This document shows, piece after piece, positions 1 to 7,460 of a stretch of DNA of 46,260 bases. Origin of the DNA: Gammaproteobacteria bacterium (GTDB taxonomy: Bacteria; Pseudomonadota; Gammaproteobacteria; Steroidobacterales; Rariloculaceae); NCBI GenBank assembly GCA_022826245.1, contig JAJDVG010000045.1:1-46260 (forward strand). Direction: 5' to 3'. The notes under the pieces are model-generated. The model was not told the origin of the DNA. It saw only the letters and a list, made by a program, of their open reading frames with translations, and made no database searches. A program made the position numbers and the translations under genes. How positions within the stretch are numbered: position 1 is the first letter of the stretch; the number at the start of each line of letters is the position of its first letter.

Positions 1-2
1 CT

Positions 3-509
3 GCAGTGTTCGAGTTGAACGCTGCGGAGACCCTGGACGAGATGTGCGCCCGCGTGCGGTCGCTGCTCGACAGGCTGCGCGGCGAGCCGCGGAGGGCGGT
101 GTTCGACTGGCTGCGGTTGGTGGCCCCGAGGATGTTCCCGCAGTCGGACGCGGCGGGGGCGGTCGAATCGCTGGAGCGGGAGTTTCCGGCAATCGAGACT
201 GAGGAAAGAACGATGATGGCGTTGGCGAAACGGGTCCAGGAGTGGGAAGCCGAGTGGCATCGGCAAGGTTTGGAGGAGGGGCTCGAGCAGGGTCGAGCGC
301 AGGGCCTCGCCACGGAGCGCGAACTGCTGTGCCGACTGGTGGCCCGCAAGTTCAGCGCCGCGGACGGCGACGCGCTGGCCCGCCATCTTGCCGACATCTC
401 CGACCCGGACCGTCTCGCCGCGATCGGGGAGCGCATCATCGATTGCCGCACGGGCGCGGAGCTGCTCGAGTGGCTCGATGCGGACAGCGACGGCGCCGAC
501 GCGCATTGA
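3..509 (+). CDS. Rpn-type PD-(D/E)XK nuclease / putative transposase, C-terminal part
   Basis: This is the 3' part of a gene entering from the left edge; the frame is open to the first complete codon, so the N-terminal nuclease core lies outside the window. What is visible matches the C-terminal half of Rpn (YhgA-like) recombination-promoting nucleases: a charged helical stretch (EWEAEWHRQGLEEGLEQGRAQG), the usual E/Q/G-rich repeat linker, then a DUF4351-like tail ending in ELLEWLDADSDGADAH. Known Rpn proteins are DNA endonucleases linked to RecA-independent recombination and often sit among duplicated or decaying relatives. A 17-codon relic of the same tail lies at 10920-10970. Family assignment rests on the linker and tail only, since no catalytic residue can be seen. 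Confidence 0.7.
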   Translation, partial: AVFELNAAETLDEMCARVRSLLDRLRGEPRRAVFDWLRLVAPRMFPQSDAAGAVESLEREFPAIETEERTMMALAKRVQEWEAEWHRQGLEEGLEQGRAQGLATERELLCRLVARKFSAADGDALARHLADISDPDRLAAIGERIIDCRTGAELLEWLDADSDGADAH

Positions 510-578
510 CCGGCGCACAAGCTCCACAAGACTCGCAATTTCAAGGACTTTGCGAAAGAGTGACGATTGTGCTGATGG

Positions 579-617
579 GCTTGCAGAACGAGAGAGCGGA
601 GCCGGGGCCGCCTGTCG
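579..617 (+). repeat. 39-bp segment matching the 3' part of the ATP-grasp gene
   Basis: By eye this segment matches 12521-12559, inside the ATP-grasp gene, at 34 of 39 positions. In the ATP-grasp frame it reads GLQNERAEPGPPV against SLQKERVEPGPSA. It lies 70 bp after the Rpn stop codon, just as the ATP-grasp gene lies downstream of the Rpn relic at 10920-10970. It looks like a leftover of a second ATP-grasp copy, but it is too short to prove this. Confidence 0.5.
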
Positions 618-618
618 G

Positions 619-1401
619 TCAGAACTTCCACACCAGCAACGCCTGCACGGCATTCTCGTCGGTGGCGCCGTCGCCGAGCTTGTTGAGCCAGTACTGGTAT
701 TCGAATCCCAGGGACAGGTGCTCGTTCGGGCTCCACCGGAACTGTGTCTGCGTGAGAATCCAGTGTTCGACCTTGCCGCCGAATTCGTTGTCGCGCCCGC
801 CGATATACTCCAGGTGACCCTCGATGCTGAAGTTCGAATCGCCGATCGTAAAGGGTCGCACGAAGTTGAAGTCGATCATGTACGAGTCGCTTTCCCTGGG
901 TGCGCCGCCGGATGTTGCGCCTTCGCTGTCGTCAATGTAGGCGGTGAAGTCCAGGTTCGCGAATGCAAAACCGCCCAGATCGAGCGCCAGACGAACGCCA
1001 GGCAGGTATTTCTTGACATCTGCATCCGACGCCCAGTTGTAGCCCCAGATCAGGCCGACATCCGAGATGATCCCGGCGCCGACGGTTCTTCGCGTCATCT
1101 TTCCGAGACTGAAGTTGGCATACCACTCGGCGTAGATGTCGAAGTCCTGGAAGCCCGGTTCCTGCGAGTCGAGAACGTCGATGAAGAAGAAGTTGTCCCC
1201 GTATTTCCAGCCGCTCGCGTGCTGGAGCGTGTAAGTGAGGAAGCGGGCATCGCCGCCGCCGGCAAACGTGGGGATATCCAGGACTCCGTACGCCAGGTGC
1301 GCTTCGGTGATGCTCGGTTCGGCGGCGTCGCCGGTGTGCATCAGTGTCATGGCCAGCAGGGGAGCCGCCAGGCCAACACGGAAACGAATTCGATCATTCA
1401 T
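619..1401 (-). CDS. Tsx/OmpK-type nucleoside-specific outer-membrane channel
   Basis: A 260-residue outer-membrane beta-barrel. An N-terminal signal peptide ends near HTGDAAEP. The rest alternates polar and aromatic residues in strands, with WKYGDNFFFIDVLDS and ADVKKYLPGVRLAL, which are typical of the Tsx/OmpK family, and the protein ends in a strand with C-terminal Phe (VQALLVWKF), the signal for barrel assembly by BamA. Tsx channels let nucleosides and similar solutes diffuse across the outer membrane. Length fits the family. It starts 9 bp after the upstream membrane-protein gene on the same strand, so the two are probably cotranscribed. The actual substrate here is not shown by the sequence. 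Confidence 0.82.
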   Translation of the reverse strand: MNDRIRFRVGLAAPLLAMTLMHTGDAAEPSITEAHLAYGVLDIPTFAGGGDARFLTYTLQHASGWKYGDNFFFIDVLDSQEPGFQDFDIYAEWYANFSLGKMTRRTVGAGIISDVGLIWGYNWASDADVKKYLPGVRLALDLGGFAFANLDFTAYIDDSEGATSGGAPRESDSYMIDFNFVRPFTIGDSNFSIEGHLEYIGGRDNEFGGKVEHWILTQTQFRWSPNEHLSLGFEYQYWLNKLGDGATDENAVQALLVWKF

Positions 1402-1410
1402 ACGGTGCGG

Positions 1411-1836
1411 CTAATCGCCCCGATCTCGCACAAGGTGAATTCCCAAGGCCCCGGCGAGCAACGGCAGCAGGGCGTCGATGATGATCCACACCAGGGAAGT
1501 CGTCTCGTCGCCGATCGCCGTAAACTCCGGGCTCCGGAGGTTGAACCAGTTCAGGAACATCAGGATGCTCACGAACAGGAACCCGTAGAAGAGCGTATTC
1601 GCGGAGATGAACTCCCGCGTGGGCGCACTCTCGTCGGCGTCGACGCTGCGTTTGCGCGCGTAGCTGAATATCAGCGCCAGAACGAGCGCCACAATCATGA
1701 CCGGGTTGAGGATATCCCAGGCAGCGCTGTATGGACGCGCTTCAGTGGACACATGATAAAGCGGCTCAACGACGGTGTGTGCACCCACCAGTACGGCCAC
1801 GACGATCAAAAAGATTCCGACGACTTTCTTCAGCAT
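1411..1836 (-). CDS. four-helix membrane protein of unknown function
   Basis: A 141-residue integral membrane protein with about four hydrophobic segments: roughly residues 5-22 (VVGIFLIVVAVLVGAHTV), 41-60 (AAWDILNPVMIVALVLALIF), 80-100 (NTLFYGFLFVSILMFLNWF) and 114-135 (TTSLVWIIIDALLPLLAGALG). No family was recognised with confidence. The start is well supported: a GGAGGT Shine-Dalgarno sequence at 1844-1849 lies seven bases before the ATG. It is the first gene of a leftward pair with the Tsx-like channel, which suggests a role near that uptake step, but this is inference from position only. Confidence 0.7.
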   Translation of the reverse strand: MLKKVVGIFLIVVAVLVGAHTVVEPLYHVSTEARPYSAAWDILNPVMIVALVLALIFSYARKRSVDADESAPTREFISANTLFYGFLFVSILMFLNWFNLRSPEFTAIGDETTSLVWIIIDALLPLLAGALGIHLVRDRGD

Positions 1837-2231
1837 CCCGCTAACCTCCCTGTTGAAGATTCAACGACTAGATCACACCACCGGATCGACCGCAACCGGT
1901 TGATCAAGCGCCTGTCGCCATGTTTATGGCAGTGTGACGAAGCCGGCAGCCGTTCTACGCCTGAAACTTGCCGTGCAAGTCCAGTGGCCCGAAGTCGAAA
2001 CGTATAGCGTCGTCATCTCGGTCTGCTCTTGGCGCCAGCGGCGAGTCCGCGGTCCGGCGGCATTATTGGCGAAGCGAGCCCTGGACTGGGAAGCGGAATA
2101 AGGTCGGCAAGGCTTTGCGTAAGGGTGGCGATCCCGCTCCCGTGCGCTCTGGAGTACCCCGGACGTTCCAGCCGCGTACAGTGACCGCTAACGCTTGCAG
2201 CGGTCGACGCCAGATTCAGGATCAGCCAAGG
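1837..2231. other. 395-bp gene-free stretch between two leftward units
   Basis: No convincing gene is seen; the open frame on the plus strand at 1968-2243 has no ribosome-binding site and no recognisable protein features. Two inverted repeats are visible. One at 1884-1905 has 9-base arms (GATCGACCG and CGGTTGATC, one G-T wobble) about 50 bp upstream of the membrane-protein gene and could be an operator or leader hairpin. The other at 2183-2205 has perfect 7-base arms (GACCGCT and AGCGGTC) beyond the 3' end of the GntR gene and could help stop its transcript, although no U-run follows. Confidence 0.4.
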
Positions 2232-2603
2232 CTACGCACGTGATGGTGGAGTCCCGTCGTCAAACAACTCGGCCGGATCGATTTCGAGACGCTTGATCCG
2301 GTCGCGCAGACCGGGCCACTCCTCCTGCAGGAACTGCTGCCTTTCCCGTTGAAGAACGGCTTCTCGAACGCCTTCCCGCACTGCTAGCCCGATACCGCGG
2401 CGCGTTTCGGTGAGTTCGCCCAGTTCGCGGTAAGCCCTGGCAACCGTCAGGGGATTGACCAGAAACTCCTGCGCCAGTTGCCGCACGGACGGAAGCAGTT
2501 CGCCCTCGGGATAGGTGCGATCGATGATCCCGGCGATCAATTCCTCCGTGAGTTGACGATAGATCGGGCGGTCCTCGTCCCAGGTTTGCACGCGCTGTGT
2601 CAT
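2232..2603 (-). CDS. GntR-family regulator, YtrA type
   Basis: A 123-residue transcription factor. Residues about 12-78 form a GntR winged helix-turn-helix: PIYRQLTEELIAGIIDRTYPEG, then the recognition region LPSVRQLAQEFLVNPLTVARAYRELG, then a wing containing RRGIGLAV. The C-terminal part is only about 45 residues, too short for an FadR, HutC or MocR effector domain, which places it in the YtrA subfamily. YtrA-type repressors usually control neighbouring ABC transporter genes, often in response to envelope stress or antibiotics. Here the gene is divergent from an adaptor/ABC cassette, and an inverted repeat at 2681-2718 is a candidate operator between them. The ligand or signal cannot be read from the sequence. 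Confidence 0.88.
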   Translation of the reverse strand: MTQRVQTWDEDRPIYRQLTEELIAGIIDRTYPEGELLPSVRQLAQEFLVNPLTVARAYRELGELTETRRGIGLAVREGVREAVLQRERQQFLQEEWPGLRDRIKRLEIDPAELFDDGTPPSRA

Positions 2604-2680
2604 TTCGTTTCCATGCCGCTTCCGGATCTGACGGTTCTGGTCCCCGACCGTCCGGCGCAGTATAGCAGTTCGTGGGCTAT

Positions 2681-2718
2681 TGTGTTACTGATGTGCTGTA
2701 TGGTACTAGTAATACACA
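2681..2718. promoter_or_regulatory. inverted repeat, candidate GntR operator
   Basis: TGTGTTACT at 2681-2689 faces AGTAATACACA at 2708-2718; the arms are complementary apart from one two-base insertion. The stretch is notably AT-rich for this window and lies between the divergent gntR and adaptor genes, 30 bp before the adaptor ATG. YtrA-type repressors commonly bind such dyads over their target promoter. Assignment is by position and symmetry only. Confidence 0.5.
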
Positions 2719-2747
2719 AGTCAGCTTCAATCCACACGCTCAATGTC

Positions 2748-4046
2748 ATGAACAGAGTCGACGACGGACTGGTTCTGTCTTCCATGGATCGCCGCGTCCG
2801 GCGATCGTGGCTCTCTGCCGAGCGCGTCGTAGCCGCGATTACGTTGATGATCGCTGTGACTGCCGCAGCGTACGGCTACGCGAGGTTCGGTACAGGCCGC
2901 ACTCTGACGGTCAATTCGCAGAATCTCACGGTATCTGCCGTTCGCCACAAGACGTTTCACGAGTACATCCCGGTTACCGGTCACGTCGTCCCGCGGACGA
3001 CCGTCTATCTCGACGCCATCGAGGGTGGCCAGGTAACGGACGTCTACGTTGAGGAAGGCGCCTTCGTCGACGCCGGCCAACGGCTGGTTCGACTGAAAAA
3101 CAGTGCGCTGCAGCTTCAGGTCATCGCAAGCGAGGCGCAACTCACGGAACAGTTGAACTATCTCGCCGCCACTGAGCTCACTTTCGAACAGAGTCGCCTG
3201 CATCGAAAACGCGAGTTGCTGGATATCGACCACCGACTTGACCGTCTCGCTCGCGAACTGCGCCAACGCCGGCCGTTACTTGCGTCCGGCGGCGTGACGC
3301 AAGCGCAGATCGACGATCTGGAATCCGAACGAAACTACTACCGCGACCTGAAGGAAGCCGTACAGGAGGCACAGGCGATCGATGCGGAGTTTCAGTCGAC
3401 CGAGATGGCCCGTATGCGCGAGGCGCTCGATGCCATGAACGCGAACCTCGATTTCGCGCGCGGCAACCTCAACAATCTAACGGTTGTGGCGCCGATTTCC
3501 GGTCAACTGACGTTGCTTGAAGCCGAAGTGGGGCAGTCGACGGCGCCGGGGATGCGAGTAGGGCGGATCGACCAGGTCGATGCCTTCAAGGTCACGGCGT
3601 TTATCGACGAGTTTTACTTGTCCCGTGTGGTTGTCGGACAACGCGCAAGCGTCGAAATTACCGGGCAGGACTACCAGCTTGAAATCGGGAAGATTTACCC
3701 GGGTGTAGTCGACCGACAGTTCGAGGTGGATCTGGTCTTTCTCGACCGCTTGCCCGAGGGGATTCGCCGTGGGCAAACCGTTCGAATGCGGCTTGAGATC
3801 GGCGCGCCTGCGGAAAACCTCGTCGTGGCCAATGGCCCGTATGTCGAAGACACGGGCGGACTTTGGGTTTTCGTCGTGGATCGCGACGCGATGCGCGCGC
3901 AGCGACGCAGCGTCAGGCTTGGGCGGCGCAATCCCGAGGGAATCGAAGTTCTGGACGGACTACGTGCAGGAGAGGAAATCGTCACGTCGAGCTACGAGTT
4001 CCTGATGGATTTTCAAGAACTCCAGCTTCGAGGCAGCCTCTATTGA
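2748..4046 (+). CDS. HlyD/MacA-type periplasmic adaptor subunit of an ABC exporter
   Basis: A 432-residue membrane fusion protein. A single membrane anchor lies at about residues 26-46 (RVVAAITLMIAVTAAAYGYA). It is followed by a biotinyl-lipoyl-like half (GQVTDVYVEEGAFVDAGQ), a long helical hairpin rich in Arg, Glu and Leu (about 120-225), the second lipoyl half (LTVVAPISGQL), and beta-barrel and membrane-proximal domains ending in EEIVTSSYEFLMD. Such adaptors link an inner-membrane ABC permease to an outer-membrane exit duct. ATPase and permease genes follow directly. The ATG at 2748 is used because the candidate operator lies just upstream; ATG 2784 is also possible, and neither has a strong Shine-Dalgarno sequence. 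No TolC-like gene is in the window. Confidence 0.85.
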   Translation: MNRVDDGLVLSSMDRRVRRSWLSAERVVAAITLMIAVTAAAYGYARFGTGRTLTVNSQNLTVSAVRHKTFHEYIPVTGHVVPRTTVYLDAIEGGQVTDVYVEEGAFVDAGQRLVRLKNSALQLQVIASEAQLTEQLNYLAATELTFEQSRLHRKRELLDIDHRLDRLARELRQRRPLLASGGVTQAQIDDLESERNYYRDLKEAVQEAQAIDAEFQSTEMARMREALDAMNANLDFARGNLNNLTVVAPISGQLTLLEAEVGQSTAPGMRVGRIDQVDAFKVTAFIDEFYLSRVVVGQRASVEITGQDYQLEIGKIYPGVVDRQFEVDLVFLDRLPEGIRRGQTVRMRLEIGAPAENLVVANGPYVEDTGGLWVFVVDRDAMRAQRRSVRLGRRNPEGIEVLDGLRAGEEIVTSSYEFLMDFQELQLRGSLY

Positions 4047-4080
4047 AAACGGTGATCGGTAACCGTACGGAGACCAAAGG

Positions 4081-4761
4081 ATGATCAGGCTATCGGATGT
4101 CACGAAGCTGTACAGGACTGAGGAAATGGAAACCCGAGCCCTGGCCGGTGTCGACCTGAACGTTCAGCAGGGCGAATTCCTGTCCGTCATGGGACCTTCA
4201 GGCTGCGGCAAATCCACACTGCTCAACATCATCGGTCTCATCGATTCGCCCTCGAGCGGCCAATACTATTTTGGTGACGAGGAGATCTCCGGCTATTCGG
4301 AGACCCGGCTGGCTCAGCTTCGCAAGGGCAAGATCGGGTTCATCTTCCAGAGCTTCAATCTGATCGACGAGCTCAACGTCTACGAGAACGTCGAACTTCC
4401 GCTCCTCTACCAGGGCCTCCCGAAGGCACAGCGCCGCAATCTCGTACGCGAAGCCTTGGAACTGGTCGATATGAGTTCGCGTGCCAGGCACCGCCCCGAG
4501 CAGCTTTCCGGTGGACAGCAGCAACGGGCGGCCGTTGCCCGTGCCGTGGTGAACGATCCGTCTCTGATCCTCGCCGACGAACCGACGGGGAACCTCGATT
4601 CGAAGAACGGGGAGGAGGTCATGCGGATGCTCAAGACACTCCATGAGCACGGAGCGACCATCCTCATGGTGACTCACTCTCCGAGTCACAGCGCCCAGGC
4701 GGACAGGATCGTGAACATGGTCGACGGGCGGATTGTGCCGGCCAACGAGTTGGCCATCTGA
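4081..4761 (+). CDS. MacB/LolD-type ABC transporter ATPase
   Basis: A 226-residue nucleotide-binding subunit with every expected motif: Walker [10 protein letters not shown] (38-46), Q-loop Gln90 (FQSFN), signature LSGGQQQR (142-149), Walker B LILADE (162-167) and switch His199 (VTHS). Its length and sequence fit the LolD/MacB/FtsE-like group, which powers mechanotransmission-type permeases rather than substrate channels. It begins 34 bp after the adaptor gene and ends 35 bp before the first permease, so the three are one transcription unit. One ATPase serving two different permeases downstream would fit a heterodimeric complex. Confidence 0.93.
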   Translation: MIRLSDVTKLYRTEEMETRALAGVDLNVQQGEFLSVMGPSGCGKSTLLNIIGLIDSPSSGQYYFGDEEISGYSETRLAQLRKGKIGFIFQSFNLIDELNVYENVELPLLYQGLPKAQRRNLVREALELVDMSSRARHRPEQLSGGQQQRAAVARAVVNDPSLILADEPTGNLDSKNGEEVMRMLKTLHEHGATILMVTHSPSHSAQADRIVNMVDGRIVPANELAI

Positions 4762-4796
4762 ATGGCTGACGCGACGGATTGATCGGCTACGCTCCA

Positions 4797-7262
4797 ATGC
4801 TGTTTCACCATCTGAAGACTGCAGTACGGGCGTTCCTTGCGCGGAAGCTTCATACGGTCGTTAATGTGCTCGGCCTTGCCTTGGGCTTTTCGTGCTTCCT
4901 GGGTGCCTACGTGTTGGTCCACTACGTGGAAAACGCCGATCAACACTTCCCGAACGCAGATCGGATCCATGTGGTATTCCAGCGAGGGCAAGTCGAAAAC
5001 CTTTCCTTGCCGAACTTGGCGACTGCGCACAGTTCATCCCTGTTGGCAGAACGGTTGCGTATTGAACTGCCCGAACTCGAAGCGGTTGCGCGGCTGAGGG
5101 AAAGTGGTGAAATGGTGGTAGCCGCTCGAGGAGGCCGATCATTTCGACGTGTCCAGCATACCCAACCATTCTTTCTGGATATCTTCCGGTTGAGTTTTCT
5201 ATACGGTTCAGCGGAAACCGTAACCGACCACGTTCGAAGCGCGATACTCACCGAGCAAGCTGCATTGGAGATGTTCGGGACAGCGAATGCGATAGGTGAA
5301 ACCATCGAATTGCCGGATGGGCAGCCGATCGAGATTGTCGGCATCATATCGGCCATACCCGAACCCTCACATTTAGGTGTTTCCTTTACCACACAGGGAT
5401 TCGAGGTGCTGGTTGTATCGGATCTACCCGAAGACACTGATGGCCCGCGCTTGGGCATTCTCGGAGAAGCGGCGCCTTGGGCCATACCTAGTACGTACAC
5501 GTATGTGCTGCTGCCCCAGGACGGGCGAATTACGCTTGAGACCCTTAACGACTATCTTGCGGAACTGGGGCCGCGTGTTACCGATGGGTCAGACACGCGC
5601 GTCGAATACGATGCGCGCCCGGTTTCTCGCATTGCCTCAAGTTACGGCTTTCCTTTCCCGAGCATTGTCGCCCCAATCTCGTCTCCCGAACTAATTTTGC
5701 TGCTGGGCTTGACGATACTCGCCATTGCAGGCGCCAACTTCGTCAATCTGGCAACTGTAAACACGGCAGCGCGTACACGCGAGGTCGCGGTTCGAAAAGT
5801 CGTTGGCGCATCGAGGATGCAAGTCGGCACGCAACACGTGTTTGAAGCGATGCTGACTGCTGCCGTCGCTGTGTTCTTGGGACTCGTCGTCGTGGAGTTG
5901 GCATTACCTGCGGCAAGTACGGTTGCGCAAAGAGACTTTTCGATACCGTGGTCGAGCGAGTTCGGTTGGCTCGTGGCCGGTGCTGTGGTCGTTTCCGGTC
6001 TCGTCGTCGGGATCTATCCGGCCATGTTGCTCAGCCGCATCCGCCCCTCCCAAGCGCTGCGCATGTTCGCCCCGGGAACTGGCTCGAGGGTATTTCGAAC
6101 GCTTCTGATTTCGGCACAGTTCGCCGCGGCCAGCTTACTGGCGATCATGATGCTCGTCGTCCAGAAACAGAACGCGGTGCTGCAGGAGGCAGGCCTGCGT
6201 TTCGATGAGGATCCTTACGTTGTACTGGAGGACACACCGGATGAAGTTGGATTGGATGCGGAAGTCTTTCGCTCGGAACTTCTCCGATCACCCAACATAC
6301 TCGAGGTGACCGGTGCGCGCCCGCTACCGTGGGAAACACGAGATACTGTCTCACGCTATAGCCGATCCCCCGATCCTGCCGTCGAGACCGTCGCCACCCA
6401 GTTTCGCGCAGTCACCTTCGACTATTTCCGTGTGCTTGGTTTGGAACTACTGGCCGGCACACAGTTCGCGGCGCAACAGCAAACAGGGCGGGATCGCGAC
6501 CGAAGTTTTTCCGACGGTCCAGGACCGGTTGTGCTGGACCAGATTGCTGCGCAGCGATTTGGGTGGCCCAACGCTGCAGACGCCGTTGGGCAGTCACTCT
6601 ACGCTCCATTCATCGGCGGTCCAGTTCCGCGGTCGACATTGGAAATCATCGGTGTGGTCAGGCGCCCACCGTTCGAGTTTCGCGAGGTGACTGCTGGAAG
6701 CGTCTATGGACTGAGTGCCCGTAACGCTGCACATCCCATAATCCGTATTGACAGGGATGGTGTCGGTCCGGCGTTGGCGCATATCGACGCGGTTTGGAGC
6801 GACCTCGTGCCGCAGTCACCGATCCGTCGCCAGTTTCTCGAGGCCAGATTCCGTCAACTGTACAGTTCGTACGAAATGACCAATCGTGTGCTTGTAGGTC
6901 TGGCCGGGGTTGGACTCGGTGTCGCGGCCATGGGGTTGTTTGGTATCGCGGCCTTTGTGGCCGCGCGTCGACGGCAGGAGGTTGGGGTCCGAAAGACAAT
7001 GGGTGCCACCAAGTCTCAGATTGCGCTATCTCTTGTCCGTGATTTCTGCAAGCCGGTGATCGTCGCCAACCTGCTTGCTTGGCCCTTGGGATTCATGGCG
7101 GCGACTAGGTACCTCGATTCGTTTTCGCAACGTGCGGAACTCGGGCCGGAGCCATTTCTGGCGAGCCTCGGGTTGACCGTTCTTGTTGCATTGGTAGCGG
7201 TGGCGAGCCAGGTGGTCAAGGCGGCAAGAACCCAGCCCGCACGAGTTCTGAGATATGAATAG
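4797..7262 (+). CDS. FtsX/MacB-type ABC permease, first of a tandem pair
   Basis: An 821-residue permease with a duplicated FtsX layout. It has an N-terminal helix (about 21-43), a large MacB-like periplasmic domain (about 45-290), a first FtsX domain near 296-410 containing TREVAVRKVVGASRMQV, a second periplasmic domain (about 430-690), and a second FtsX domain near 698-815 with QEVGVRKTMGATKSQI. Family members of this size export peptides or lipids or signal envelope stress. The ATG at 4797 starts a methionine followed by LFHHLKTAVRAF, which aligns with the start of its paralogue; a TTG at 4779 is the in-frame alternative. It is clearly related along its length to the next gene but diverged. 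Confidence 0.88.
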   Translation: MLFHHLKTAVRAFLARKLHTVVNVLGLALGFSCFLGAYVLVHYVENADQHFPNADRIHVVFQRGQVENLSLPNLATAHSSSLLAERLRIELPELEAVARLRESGEMVVAARGGRSFRRVQHTQPFFLDIFRLSFLYGSAETVTDHVRSAILTEQAALEMFGTANAIGETIELPDGQPIEIVGIISAIPEPSHLGVSFTTQGFEVLVVSDLPEDTDGPRLGILGEAAPWAIPSTYTYVLLPQDGRITLETLNDYLAELGPRVTDGSDTRVEYDARPVSRIASSYGFPFPSIVAPISSPELILLLGLTILAIAGANFVNLATVNTAARTREVAVRKVVGASRMQVGTQHVFEAMLTAAVAVFLGLVVVELALPAASTVAQRDFSIPWSSEFGWLVAGAVVVSGLVVGIYPAMLLSRIRPSQALRMFAPGTGSRVFRTLLISAQFAAASLLAIMMLVVQKQNAVLQEAGLRFDEDPYVVLEDTPDEVGLDAEVFRSELLRSPNILEVTGARPLPWETRDTVSRYSRSPDPAVETVATQFRAVTFDYFRVLGLELLAGTQFAAQQQTGRDRDRSFSDGPGPVVLDQIAAQRFGWPNAADAVGQSLYAPFIGGPVPRSTLEIIGVVRRPPFEFREVTAGSVYGLSARNAAHPIIRIDRDGVGPALAHIDAVWSDLVPQSPIRRQFLEARFRQLYSSYEMTNRVLVGLAGVGLGVAAMGLFGIAAFVAARRRQEVGVRKTMGATKSQIALSLVRDFCKPVIVANLLAWPLGFMAATRYLDSFSQRAELGPEPFLASLGLTVLVALVAVASQVVKAARTQPARVLRYE

Positions 7263-7460
7263 AACACCGACGGTCGGCAGTCGGTGGCGACAGGTTCGCT
7301 TGCCACGTCTTGTGTAGAGCCGACTTCACCACCTCGCTCAACGGTTCATGCGATCTGCAATGGGTGCGAAACGGCGTTCCCGAACATTTTCGATGGACGC
7401 GTCTCGCTGACTACAGTGATGACTTCTTGAACGCCTGACGGGGAGTGGAGATCGGCCTCC

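Noticed and set aside
388..2007. 539-codon plus-strand frame opposite the Tsx-like gene and its neighbour
   Set aside because: It starts inside the Rpn gene, has no ribosome site and no recognisable protein pattern.
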